Assembly (NCBI GenBank): GCA_963703075.1 | Contig: OY969786.1 | Location: 4,526,001 to 4,590,000, forward strand | Direction of reading: 5' to 3' | Source of the DNA: Korobacter sp963703075 | Lineage (GTDB): Bacteria; Acidobacteriota; Terriglobia; Terriglobales; Acidobacteriaceae | DNA length: 64,000 nt | Shown here: in pieces, positions 1 to 8,332 of the stretch | Layout of the letters: every line of letters begins with the position of its first letter | How positions within the stretch are numbered: the first letter of the stretch is position 1 | Position numbers and translations under genes: made by a program | The notes under the pieces: generated by a model | The model's database searches: none | Seen by the model: only the letters and a program-made list of their open reading frames with translations | Told to the model about the DNA's origin: nothing

Positions 1-2
1 TC

Positions 3-1199
3 GTGGTGCGGGATCCGGAAACGGGGCGGAGAATCGGCTTGGCGACCATAAGCCGCGACAACAGCGAGCACAAACAAGCCGAGGAAAAATTACGGGACAG
101 TGAAAATCGGTTTCGGCGGCTTGCCGATTCCATTCCGCATCATGTTTGGACGGTGAGCCGCAATGGCACGGCCGGATTTTGTAATCGAAGATTACTTGAT
201 TACACCGGGTTGTCAGTGGAGGAATTGCAGCGCGGCGGCTGGTCCGCCGTGCATCCGGACGATGTTGAGCACGTGAACGCTGCGTGGCAGGCGGTTTGGG
301 AGCACGGTGCAGACTTCGATGTGGAAGAGCGCATTCGAAGACGCGACGGAACGTATCGGTGTTTTATTTCTCGCGGTGTAGCCATTCAGGATGAGCAGGG
401 TCAAACCGTCGAATGCTTCGGCACGAATACGGACGTAGAAGAAAGCCGGCAGGCGCAGGCAGCGTTGTACAGATTGCAATCGGATCTCGCACAGGCTTCG
501 CGTGCAAGTTCGATGGGAGAGCTCGCCGTCTCCATCGCCCATGAGGTCAATCAGCCATTGGCGGCGATCGTGGCGAACACCGACGCATGCCGGAGATTGT
601 TGGACCGGCAAGACCCGCCAATTGGAGAGATTCGACAAGCGGTGCGAGAGATTGCGGATTCAGGCAGAAGGGCCGCCGAGGTTGTTTCCCGCATTCGCGC
701 CGCGGTGACGGAATCTCGATCGGGACATTTATCGCTCGATATGAATGACCTGATCCACGAGGTCCTCGAATTCATGAAAGTGGACCTGGCGAATCACCAG
801 ATCTCATTGCACACCGCCTTGCAGGAGGGGTTGCCTGCGGTTACTGGACATCGCGTGGAGCTGCAGCAAGTATTAATCAACCTACTCTCGAACGGCATAG
901 AATCCATGGTGAACGTGCGGGATTGGCCACGCAACATCTGGGTTCACTCATCTTATTCAGGAGAGGGGGTGTTGGTTTCCATTCGGGATAGTGGTATGGG
1001 GCTCGACCTGAGCAAGATCGCGAGAGTCTTCGAACCCTTCTATACCACCAAAACGACCGGAATGGGGATGGGGTTGGCGATCAGTCGATTCATTATCGAA
1101 GCCCATGGTGGTCGAATATGGGCGAGCGGGGCAGAACCCTGTGGCGCGATCTTCCAGTTTGTGCTGCCCTGTGCAACCGAAGGGGTACACCATGCCTGA
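3..1199 (+). CDS. PAS-domain sensor histidine kinase (5' end outside window)
   Basis: This is a cytoplasmic-type sensor kinase that should autophosphorylate on histidine and pass phosphate to a response regulator. Residues ~34-148 form a PAS domain. The H-box contains IAHEVNQPLAAI with the phospho-accepting His near residue 180. It is followed by the N-box (INLLSNGIESM), the G1 box (RDSGMGL) and the F/G2 region (FEPFYTTKTTGMGMGLAIS), so the ATPase core is complete. The reading frame is open to the left edge and the visible N terminus starts inside a typical inter-PAS linker, so the GTG at 3 is probably not the real start. Its stop overlaps the ATG of the next gene (1192) by 8 nt, which suggests a translationally coupled kinase/regulator pair. 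Confidence 0.85.
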   Translation: MVRDPETGRRIGLATISRDNSEHKQAEEKLRDSENRFRRLADSIPHHVWTVSRNGTAGFCNRRLLDYTGLSVEELQRGGWSAVHPDDVEHVNAAWQAVWEHGADFDVEERIRRRDGTYRCFISRGVAIQDEQGQTVECFGTNTDVEESRQAQAALYRLQSDLAQASRASSMGELAVSIAHEVNQPLAAIVANTDACRRLLDRQDPPIGEIRQAVREIADSGRRAAEVVSRIRAAVTESRSGHLSLDMNDLIHEVLEFMKVDLANHQISLHTALQEGLPAVTGHRVELQQVLINLLSNGIESMVNVRDWPRNIWVHSSYSGEGVLVSIRDSGMGLDLSKIARVFEPFYTTKTTGMGMGLAISRFIIEAHGGRIWASGAEPCGAIFQFVLPCATEGVHHA

Positions 1200-1831
1200 G
1201 AAAAGTCCAACCGTCTATATCATCGACGACGATGCTGCGGTTCGTTCCGCCCTGAGTCGCCTATTACAATCGCTGGGACTGGACGCGCAACCATTCGCTT
1301 CTCCCCAGGAATTTCTGCATGTACTACGCCCGGATGCTCCCAGTTGCCTCGTGCTCGACATCCGGCTTCAGAGTGAAAGCGGCCTCGATCTCCAGCAGCA
1401 ACTCGCTAGAAGACGCGACAACATTCCCGATCATTTTCATCACCGGCCACGCCGACATAGCGATGAGCGTACGCGCTATGAAGGCGGGCGCGGTCGAGTT
1501 CCTTACCAAGCCGTTCCGGGAACAGGACCTGATCGATGCGATTCGTGGTGCCCTCGAACGCGACCGAGCCTTCCGGTTGCACCACCGGGAAATGACCGCG
1601 GTGCGGCAGTGCTACGAATGTCTAACTCCCCGCGAAAGGGATGTTCTTCCCTTGCTGGTGCGCGGATTGCTGAACAAGCAAATTGCCGCCGCACTCGGCG
1701 CCAGCGAAAAAACGATCAAGTTTCATCGCGCGCAATTGCTTCGCAAAATGAAAGCCGGATCACTGGCCGATCTTGTGAGGATGGCCGATCGGCTCGGGAT
1801 CGGTGACGAAGGTCTTAGGTACGGGACTTAA
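1192..1831 (+). pseudogene. FixJ/NarL-type response regulator interrupted by a one-base frameshift
   Basis: Starting at ATG 1192 the frame reads MPEKSPTVYIIDDDAAVRSA, a classic receiver start, and continues through LVLDIRLQSESGLDL with the phospho-Asp. Near 1426-1428 (CCC) the frame loses homology. The homology resumes in the +1 frame as PIIFITGHADIAMSVRAMKAG, then FLTKPF with the conserved Lys, then a LuxR helix-turn-helix (LTPRERDVL...NKQIAAALGASEKTIKFHR) and a stop at 1829-1831. Removing one C restores a normal regulator of about 212 residues. Either the gene is broken or the base is a sequencing error; the intact downstream codons favour an error or a very recent mutation. Its expected partner is the overlapping upstream kinase. 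Confidence 0.8.
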
Positions 1832-1951
1832 GGTCCAATCGACAGCGTATTTCTCACGCTCTATTCTCATGCATGTCGTTCCGATCCCGAATCATTCGTC
1901 GTTTATTCGTATTTTCAACTCACTCACGAGCATGAGCGAAAAGAGGATTCC

Positions 1952-2794
1952 ATGGCTACAGACAAGGCACCTATCGGGGAAAGAAGCCGCAGCGGAAGGC
2001 ACTTTTCCGGACAGCCGGAGAAAAGGATTCGTGCTGCCGGCCCACTGATTCGCGAGATTTTGCAAGGGACAGTTCCTATCGGAAAAGGCAACCGACTGGA
2101 GAGCCCGCGCAGTTTACCCTCGCTTGTTTCTGCTCAACCTCAAGAAATCCGCGAGCCGGCCAAGGATATTTCAGTGCTGCTCGTGGATGACCATCCGATC
2201 GTGCGCGAAGGACTGGCGATGGTAATCAACCGTCAACCGGAAATGCAAGTCGTCGAGCAGGCATCGAACGGACGTGAGGCGCTCGAGAAGTTTATTGCGC
2301 TTCGCCCGGATGTGGTTCTGATCGATCTCCGCATGCCCGGCATGGACGGCATTCAAGCGGTCGCCGCAATATGCGCCCAGGAGCCTTCAGCCCGGGTGGT
2401 GATATTGACCACGTACGAGGATGAGGAAGATATTTATCGAGTGCTGCAGGCCGGCGCCCGAGGGTACATGCTCAAGAGCGCACCCATCGCGGAACTCATC
2501 GGTTGTATCAAAGCGGTAAGCAACGGACAGACATGGGTGCCGCAGCAAATTGGAGCCATGCTCGCACGCAGGGTCTGTGCTCCGGAATTGACTCGGCGTG
2601 AAGGAGAAGTCCTGCAATCCATCGCTGCCGGAAAGAGCAACAAAGAGATCGGTGTTGCGCTGGATATCAGCGAAGGTACGGTCAAGGTGCACGTAACCAA
2701 CATCCTGCAAAAACTGAAAGCTGCGGGACGTACGGAAGCTGTCGGCACCGCCATCAAGCGAGGCTTGATCAGAATCGACCTCGCCGCCGCGTGA
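1952..2794 (+). CDS. NarL/LuxR-family response regulator
   Basis: This is a DNA-binding response regulator of 280 residues. The receiver begins near residue 72 (ISVLLVDDHPIVREGL), with the phospho-Asp in VVLIDLRMPGMDG, the conserved Thr in LTTYEDEED and the Lys in YMLKSA. The C terminus is a GerE-type helix-turn-helix (LTRREGEVLQSIAAGKSNKEI then SEGTVKVHVTNILQKL). The ~70-residue basic N-terminal extension has no recognised domain and is unusual for this family, which normally starts at the receiver. I kept the upstream ATG because AAAAGAGGA lies at a suitable distance and no good internal start precedes the receiver. The likely partner is the NarX/HisKA_3-type kinase immediately downstream. 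Confidence 0.9.
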   Translation: MATDKAPIGERSRSGRHFSGQPEKRIRAAGPLIREILQGTVPIGKGNRLESPRSLPSLVSAQPQEIREPAKDISVLLVDDHPIVREGLAMVINRQPEMQVVEQASNGREALEKFIALRPDVVLIDLRMPGMDGIQAVAAICAQEPSARVVILTTYEDEEDIYRVLQAGARGYMLKSAPIAELIGCIKAVSNGQTWVPQQIGAMLARRVCAPELTRREGEVLQSIAAGKSNKEIGVALDISEGTVKVHVTNILQKLKAAGRTEAVGTAIKRGLIRIDLAAA

Positions 2795-2897
2795 GTTACT
2801 GCCCCGCAGCTCCTATAAAGAAAGTCACCCACAGCCTTCTCACATAGTTGTGCGGAGACGCACACACGCAGAGCTGACCTACCGTCTGGAAGCAGCC

Positions 2898-4028
2898 ATG
2901 AATTCTCGTTTGTTCGATCGACCGCCCCTCCCATCACATCGTGGTGAAAACGGCATTGCCAGGAACGGGTCCCACCCGGTGGTGTCTTCGTTGGCGCTGA
3001 GGAAGGGCGCACCACCGAGTGCGTCAAGCAAGCTGGCCGAAATGGCCCTCTCGCAAGCCCCCGTTGCTCTGGTCGTGTGCGATCTAAATTACAAGATCAA
3101 GCTGGCGAACAACATGGCGCGACACGCTGTTCCAGCGGACCTTTGCGGGCAATCGATGAAATCGGCATCGAAGATCTGGGGCGAAGTCGTCGATGCTTAC
3201 GGTTGTCCCGTGCCGGAGGGGGAATGGCCCTGGGTAAAGGCCATACATGGCACACCGACCCAATGCCAGGAGATCGAATTCGTTGCTCGCAACGGTAAGT
3301 CATGGCTTGCGGAGATCAGTTCCACTCCGTTGCTCTTGGGAAAACGAATTGTTGGGGCCGCGACAGTCTTCGTCGACATTTCCGCAAGAAGCCGCCAGGA
3401 ATTTATCCGCAAGGACCAAATGTTGACCAGCGAGAGGACACGCATCGCGAGAAATATTCACGACAATGTGTCCCAGGACCTGAATGCGTCCATCCTGCAT
3501 CTTCGCGCGGCGCGCAAGGAAATGGCAGACTACATTCGGGCCACAAGAACTCACCTTGGCAAGGCGATCGAAAGGTCAATGTGCAGCCTCGCGGAAGCGC
3601 AGCGCGCCACCGCAATGAATTCCTACGATCTCGGCCTGACCGATGATCCCGCGACAAAGCTGCGGACGCTTGCAAAGCAACTCTTCCTGGAATCGTCCGT
3701 GGAACTCGATCTCTCACTTCAGAGTCCAATGAACGGCCTTTCATCCGCTTCCCGTCTAGAACTGATTCGAATTGGCAAGGAAGCTCTGAACAACATAGTG
3801 AAGCATGCGCGCGCTTCCAGGGTCGCGATCCGTCTCAGGTACGGGAAACGTCATGCCGTACTCAATGTTTCCGACAATGGCTGCGGATTCAGCCTCGCAC
3901 CTTCAGAAGCGAAAGAAGGCTTCGGTCTTGTGAGCATGCGGTCGCGGGCGAAAGAAGCTGGCGGCAATGTTCGGATCCAATCGATGCCGGGCAGAGGCAC
4001 AAGCGTAGTCGCCCTCCTGCCGATTTGA
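2898..4028 (+). CDS. NarX/DegS-type sensor histidine kinase (HisKA_3) with PAS domain
   Basis: This 376-residue kinase has a PAS-like region (APVALVVCDLNYKIKLANN onward). The dimerisation/phosphoacceptor helix contains RTRIARNIHDNVSQDLNAS, the HisKA_3 signature with the phospho-His. The ATPase domain contains KEALNNIVKHARAS, VSDNGCGFSL and GFGLVSMRSRAKEAGG. HisKA_3 kinases normally pair with NarL/LuxR regulators, and the regulator at 1952-2794 sits just upstream. The frame is open from a GTG at 2850, but ATG 2898 has GGA at good spacing and a more typical N terminus, so I chose it. No transmembrane segment is obvious, so it probably senses a cytoplasmic signal. Confidence 0.88.
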   Translation: MNSRLFDRPPLPSHRGENGIARNGSHPVVSSLALRKGAPPSASSKLAEMALSQAPVALVVCDLNYKIKLANNMARHAVPADLCGQSMKSASKIWGEVVDAYGCPVPEGEWPWVKAIHGTPTQCQEIEFVARNGKSWLAEISSTPLLLGKRIVGAATVFVDISARSRQEFIRKDQMLTSERTRIARNIHDNVSQDLNASILHLRAARKEMADYIRATRTHLGKAIERSMCSLAEAQRATAMNSYDLGLTDDPATKLRTLAKQLFLESSVELDLSLQSPMNGLSSASRLELIRIGKEALNNIVKHARASRVAIRLRYGKRHAVLNVSDNGCGFSLAPSEAKEGFGLVSMRSRAKEAGGNVRIQSMPGRGTSVVALLPI

Positions 4029-4149
4029 AGGTCGTCGGATCGAAACTGTAAATCGCGAGGGACTCTGCGCCACGACGCGGTAGTTGCTTGCAAGGAATTG
4101 CAAAAACTCATCTCGACTCTTAATTGTCAGCAGGGACTGGTTTGCTCAC

Positions 4150-5637
4150 ATGGTCATCGGCTTGATCGCTACTCCTTTTATCGCAGTTTCTCCTACAGTG
4201 CACTCGCGTACGCAATTGTTTGTCGCGCAATTGGCAGAGAGCCTCAGCCGTCGCGGGCACGAAGTGGTTGTGTATGCGAACGCGGCATCCAGGGTTTCGG
4301 GTGAAGTCTGCTGGATCTATGATGGCGGAAAAGACAAAATCGAGGATCCGTTGGAGAGGAGATTCCTCGAGGTCAAGCACGCTGCGTGGGCCACGCAAGA
4401 TGCCGCGAAGTCGTGCGACATCATTCACATCAACAGCGCCCTCGGATTGCCGCATTCTGCCATCACCGCCACGCCCATCGTCTTTACAGTGCCTGGTGCG
4501 TACAGCCCGGAAGCGAGTGAGCTCTATGCGTGTTATTCGAACGTGCACTATGTATTCGACAGTCGTTTCCGATCTGGACAGGAGAGAGTGGCGCGGTACT
4601 CTGTCATTTCCCAGGGAGTGGATCCCACTCTGTATGAGCTGCGGGAACACAAGCAGGGATATCTCTGTTCCTTTGGCCTCATCACGCCTCGGAGGGGAAC
4701 TCACACCGCCATCGCGGTTGCAAAGATGGCGGGTATGCCCCTGAAGATCGCTGGGCGTATCGATCCAGCCAGTGGCGCTTACTTCGGGGCACAGATCGCG
4801 CCTTGCCTCGATGGCGACTTTGTCGACTATTTGGGCGAAGTCGACCAGCAATTGAAAGCAGAGCTGCTCGGAAATGCTGCCGCGCTGCTCTTCCCGGCGG
4901 AAGGAGGCCCGGCATGCTGTTTCGTGATGAAAGAAGCGATGGCCTGCGGTACGGCCGTGCTTGCGTTCCGTGGAGGAGCGGTGGAGGAGACGGTAAAAGA
5001 CGGCGTCACGGGAGAAATCTGTTCTTCCGAAGAGGACATGGCGGCGCGCGCGCGGGACGTAACCAAGAGATTGTCTGCGGGTCAGATTCGCAGATTCGTC
5101 GAGCAAAATTTCTCGACGGCAAAGATGGCGGAAGATTATGAGAAGGTCTACTTCGAAGTCTATCGCCAAGCCGGGGCGCGCGGCATGAAGTCCCGGGCTG
5201 TAGTGGCCGCCTTAGTTCCCTCGAGGCAGCAAAATTTGGAAAAGCACTTTGGACTGTTGCGATCCGCTCGCAAGAAGATCCTCTGCATCGACGACCGAAT
5301 CGAACACCTGGTCCTGGAGCAGGCTATTTTGCAATTGCAGGGCTACGACGTAGTTACCGCAACCAATGGCGCAGCCGGGCTCGCGCTATTGAAGCAGGAG
5401 TTGGTCGATCTAGTTTTGCTGGACTATAGTATGCCGGAGATGACGGGGCAAGACGTAGCCTTGGAAATCCGGCGCATGCACCTGGCTGTGCCGATTATTA
5501 TGCTCTCAGGAAACGACGCGGGCAGCCTGCCCGAGCGAGTGTTCGTTCTTACGAACGGTTTCGTTTCCAAGGGAGCACCGCAGGAAGTGCTGCTCTCCCT
5601 CATCAGACAGGTCACAAGCATGGCCCGCGCGGCGTGA
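4150..5637 (+). CDS. GT4-family glycosyltransferase fused to a C-terminal response-regulator receiver domain
   Basis: The first ~340 residues resemble GT-B fold, GT4-type glycosyltransferases. They open with MVIGLIATPFIAVSPTVHSR (N-terminal donor/acceptor loop), then SLSRRGHEVVVYA. Later comes LLFPAEGGPACCFVMKEAMA, the region of the E-x7-E motif that binds the nucleotide sugar. Residues ~375-495 are a CheY-like receiver: acidic pair in KKILCIDDR, phospho-Asp in LVLLDYSMPEMTG (about residue 425), Ser in MLSGND, Lys in FVSKGA. The frame is open from a TTG at 4084; ATG 4150 is preferred because homology begins there. The gene follows the kinase at 2898-4028 by ~120 bp, so phosphorylation-controlled glycosyl transfer is an inference from fusion and context. 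Confidence 0.82.
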   Translation: MVIGLIATPFIAVSPTVHSRTQLFVAQLAESLSRRGHEVVVYANAASRVSGEVCWIYDGGKDKIEDPLERRFLEVKHAAWATQDAAKSCDIIHINSALGLPHSAITATPIVFTVPGAYSPEASELYACYSNVHYVFDSRFRSGQERVARYSVISQGVDPTLYELREHKQGYLCSFGLITPRRGTHTAIAVAKMAGMPLKIAGRIDPASGAYFGAQIAPCLDGDFVDYLGEVDQQLKAELLGNAAALLFPAEGGPACCFVMKEAMACGTAVLAFRGGAVEETVKDGVTGEICSSEEDMAARARDVTKRLSAGQIRRFVEQNFSTAKMAEDYEKVYFEVYRQAGARGMKSRAVVAALVPSRQQNLEKHFGLLRSARKKILCIDDRIEHLVLEQAILQLQGYDVVTATNGAAGLALLKQELVDLVLLDYSMPEMTGQDVALEIRRMHLAVPIIMLSGNDAGSLPERVFVLTNGFVSKGAPQEVLLSLIRQVTSMARAA

Positions 5638-5756
5638 GGCGGCATATCAAGCAACTGGCTTTGAATGGGAGAAGCCCGCGGAGTCTGCGATCGTCTCCGG
5701 CGAACCGCTGATCGAATGCTCAGCGGGCATGGGTCCTACGGCACCAGCACAACCGG

Positions 5757-6338
5757 CTATGCCACCTGGCGAATCGGTGTCGCGATGGGCGGCAGGCTAT
5801 GAATGGCCACCGCAAACATAATGTAAGACCAACCGCGCAGAATCAACGACACTCCTACGGCTAATCCGAGAAACCACAGCGCAGAGACCGGCCATGAAAT
5901 CCACAACAGGATCCCGAGTCCGAGAGTAACAATCCCGTCAAACACGGACCAACCCCAATTCAGAAACTTGAGCCGGACCGCCGCTATGATTCGGAATAGT
6001 CCAATCACGGTCATGAACGACGCAAATAACAGTGTCCATCCCAACGCACCCAGCAATGGGTGGGTTACGACCATGAATCCGACCAAGACGCCGAGTATCC
6101 CCGCAATCAAATGCAAAAATATACCCGCCCAGTCCCGGACCCGAAAGGCATGAATTCCTTCGAAGACTCCGCTGATGACCAGCAGCCATCCAAGCACCAG
6201 GACGGTGCCGATGGTCGCAGCAGGCATGATGAATAGCGCAATTGTCCCTAGGATCACCATCACGATTCCCAGTGCGAGCAACCATCCCCATTTGTGGCGC
6301 AAAGTGTCGAAATCGACCAGCAACGCCCTCGTTACCAT
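5757..6338 (-). CDS. HdeD-family (DUF308) membrane protein
   Basis: This is a 193-residue protein made almost entirely of hydrophobic helices (about six). Examples are LLALGIVMVILGTIALFI, GTVLVLGWLLVISGVFEGIH and WTLLFASFMTVIGLFRIIAA. The repeated small-residue TM pattern and the length match the HdeD/DUF308 family, known in enterobacteria from acid resistance; the molecular function is not established. ATG at 6338 has AGGAG seven bases upstream. It is transcribed alone, convergent with the glycosyltransferase and divergent from trxC. Confidence 0.8.
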   Translation of the reverse strand: MVTRALLVDFDTLRHKWGWLLALGIVMVILGTIALFIMPAATIGTVLVLGWLLVISGVFEGIHAFRVRDWAGIFLHLIAGILGVLVGFMVVTHPLLGALGWTLLFASFMTVIGLFRIIAAVRLKFLNWGWSVFDGIVTLGLGILLWISWPVSALWFLGLAVGVSLILRGWSYIMFAVAIHSLPPIATPIRQVA

Positions 6339-6577
6339 ATTGCTCCTCGTGCTTCAGAGAATTCACTGCGGATGCTATAGAGAGGTGCGGCGTCCATTCA
6401 ATTCCACAGGAGTCAGAGCGGGGATCGTGCAGCGTTAGATAATTCCACTCTTCACAAACGTTCTACGGTGGTATCGGAGGATGGCCGTAGCCATGTCCAG
6501 GGTCGCGAACTCGCAAAGAGTCCGAAACGGATTCTATTGCCGGGGCATCCAACGACTGTCAAAGAGGGACAGCGACC

Positions 6578-7021
6578 ATGGCTGCAATCAGAACCTGCAA
6601 AGTGTGTGGACGTAAGAACCGAATTCCCGCAGCACACCTGGCGGATACCGGAAAATGCGGCGCCTGCAAGTCACCGCTGCCGCCGATCAACGAACCGCTG
6701 GAAGTAGACGCCGACCTCTTCGACGAAGTTATCCAGCAAGCCCGCGTGCCGGTGCTCGTGGATTTCTGGGCAGCCTGGTGCGGCCCCTGTCGAATGGCAG
6801 CGCCGGAGGTCGCGCGCACCGCGCAAGACATGGCCGGACAAGCGGTGGTGGCGAAAGTGGATACCGAAAAGTATCCCGCGTTAGCGGCACGCTTCAACGT
6901 ACGGGGCATTCCAAATTTCGCGGTTTTCTTCAAAGGACAACTTGTAAGGCAACAGGCAGGCCTTGCGGACCACGAGAAGATGGAAGAGTGGCTGCGATCG
7001 AGTGCTCCGTCGGCAGCCTGA
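6578..7021 (+). CDS. trxC: Thioredoxin 2 (TrxC-type, with N-terminal zinc ribbon)
   Basis: This is a 147-residue thiol-disulfide oxidoreductase. The N terminus carries two CxxC pairs (CKVCGRKNR and CGACKSPLPP) forming the zinc ribbon that separates TrxC from TrxA. The thioredoxin domain follows with the catalytic WCGPC motif (VDFWAAWCGPCRMAAPE) and the cis-Pro region (GIPNFAVF). It is expected to reduce cytoplasmic protein disulfides. The ATG at 6578 has AGAGGGA at good spacing. It stands alone between a divergent HdeD-like gene and a small secreted protein. Confidence 0.93.
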   Translation: MAAIRTCKVCGRKNRIPAAHLADTGKCGACKSPLPPINEPLEVDADLFDEVIQQARVPVLVDFWAAWCGPCRMAAPEVARTAQDMAGQAVVAKVDTEKYPALAARFNVRGIPNFAVFFKGQLVRQQAGLADHEKMEEWLRSSAPSAA

Positions 7022-7173
7022 ACTGCTGCTTTTCGCGCCGGAAGCCGGTCTTTTGAGGATAGAGCAGAAGTCGTAACCGACCTCCCTACGCACGACGAAT
7101 TGTTCTCCAACCGGGCCGCCCGTAGGCTTGTAAATGCGCCACTGAGTCAGTCCGATCCCCAGGAGAAAGTTCT

Positions 7174-7506
7174 ATGAAGCAGTTGTTCACAGCGTGTTTA
7201 GCTCTCGCCTTTTCGTCGGTCTTGTTGGCACAGACCGGAACCAAGCCGAGCAGCGACCAGTCAAGCCAGGCCGGCTCCAGTAGTAGTAGTTCGCCGGCCA
7301 GCGCGAACTCCGGCCAAGGTCAGACAATGTCCGGGAGAGTCTCTGGTGATGCGAATAACTTCACCGACGACAAGACCAGCAAAAGTCATGCGGTGACGAA
7401 TCCGGATTCATTAAAGAACTACGAAAATCAGCATGTGGTCGTGCTCGTGCACGAGGATCCTGATACCGGCGCAGTAACCATTACCGCTGTCCAGCCGCCA
7501 CAATAA
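7174..7506 (+). CDS. Small secreted protein of unknown function
   Basis: This 110-residue protein has a clear signal peptide (MKQLFTACLALAFSSVLLAQ, cleavage after LLA-Q). A Ser/Gln-rich low-complexity linker comes next, then a short folded C-terminal part with GRVSGDANNFTDDKTS and NQHVVVLVHEDPDTGAVTIT. The last strand-like segment looks like a small beta domain, but I cannot name a family with certainty. AGGAGAAAG precedes the ATG. A strong terminator follows at 7535-7566, so it is monocistronic. Confidence 0.7.
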   Translation: MKQLFTACLALAFSSVLLAQTGTKPSSDQSSQAGSSSSSSPASANSGQGQTMSGRVSGDANNFTDDKTSKSHAVTNPDSLKNYENQHVVVLVHEDPDTGAVTITAVQPPQ

Positions 7507-7534
7507 TGTGGCAGACCTTCTTGGTGTGCCTCCG

Positions 7535-7566
7535 GAGCGGCATCCCTCGATGCCGCTCATTTTTTC
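7535..7566 (+). terminator. Rho-independent terminator
   Basis: A perfect 10-bp stem GAGCGGCATC/GATGCCGCTC with a CCTC loop is followed by ATTTTTT. It lies 29 bp after the stop of the small secreted protein. Confidence 0.9.
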
Positions 7567-7593
7567 GTTTCCGCCTGTTTGGAGAACGCAATA

Positions 7594-7941
7594 ATGAAAG
7601 CGATCGATCTGAATACCGCGCGCGTCGGGATACTCACTCAGCTTCCTGGAATCTCCAAAAACATTGCATACCGGATTGTGAATCACCGAAAGCGGCACGG
7701 CTGGTTTACTGCGTGGGAAGAATTGCTGGAAGTGAAGGAGTTCCCGGCTGAGCGTTTGGTAGAAATCAAGTCGCGCGCGACGCTGAGCTGTCCCGACGAG
7801 ACCGGATCGTGCGCGCCTCCCCGCCACCTGGAAAAGCATCTGATAGAAGTGAAGAAGAAGCCCGAAGGATACACCCGGTCGATTCGAAATACCCGCAGAC
7901 CAGAGAAAATGAGAAACGTCAGCGAACCACGGCACGTATGA
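7594..7941 (+). CDS. Helix-hairpin-helix protein (ComEA-like domain)
   Basis: This is a 115-residue protein. Residues 3-60 form a double helix-hairpin-helix of the ComEA/competence type: IDLNTARVGILTQLPGISKN, then AYRIVNHRKRHGWFTAWEEL and LEVKEFPAERLVEIKSRA. This fold binds double-stranded DNA non-specifically. There is no signal peptide or TM anchor, so unlike true ComEA it is probably cytoplasmic. The C-terminal half is basic and low in complexity. The frame is open from a TTG at 7579, but ATG 7594 has GGAGAAC at 8-nt spacing and begins the domain. Its role is unknown; no competence genes are nearby. Confidence 0.75.
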   Translation: MKAIDLNTARVGILTQLPGISKNIAYRIVNHRKRHGWFTAWEELLEVKEFPAERLVEIKSRATLSCPDETGSCAPPRHLEKHLIEVKKKPEGYTRSIRNTRRPEKMRNVSEPRHV

Positions 7942-7994
7942 ACCGTCTTCGCTCTCATGCCGACCCGCCACGGGCGACACCTGTGAGCCGCAGC

Positions 7995-8289
7995 TCAAAC
8001 CTTGCGTTCTGTTCCTGGTGATTGCACGTTTCCGTCATGCACATTAAACGCACCATGCTCTGTTCGGGAAGAGTGCGATCCGCTCACGACCGACAAGCCG
8101 GATGGGGGAAAAGAACGCAGAGCGCGGGTCGAAAGCCACTCGTCCAATTCGGAGGGAACAGCAATGACCGCGCCGCGTATATGTCCACCGGGCCTGCGAG
8201 CGGGAAGGCCATGAATCTCCCACCGTTCGGACCGTCCGCACACCTCGGCCTACGTAATTTGCAATCTCTTTCCAGCCGTTTAGAAGCAT
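7995..8289 (-). pseudogene. Helix-turn-helix DNA-binding protein (WKEIANYxGRGVRTV type), frameshifted
   Basis: Reading the minus strand from ATG 8289 gives MLLNGWKEIANYVGRGVRTV, the start of a MerR/excisionase-like helix-turn-helix seen in many acidobacterial proteins. The expected continuation is in the next frame: RWEIHGLPARRPGGHIRGAV then IAVPSELDEWLSTRALR. A one-base difference at the plus-strand TT 8226-8227 separates the two; deleting one base restores GVRTV-RRWEIHGLP. The fused product would be about 98 residues, ending at 7995, with a low-complexity tail. It is either a decayed regulator or an assembly error. It lies in the otherwise gene-free stretch 7942-8332. Confidence 0.65.
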
Positions 8290-8332
8290 TTTCTTCTCCC
8301 GGATCCACAAACATTCATGTTGTTAGTCCTGC

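Noticed and set aside
4120..5169. Minus-strand 349-codon open frame opposite the glycosyltransferase
   Set aside because: The plus frame has full domain motifs; the opposite frame has none.
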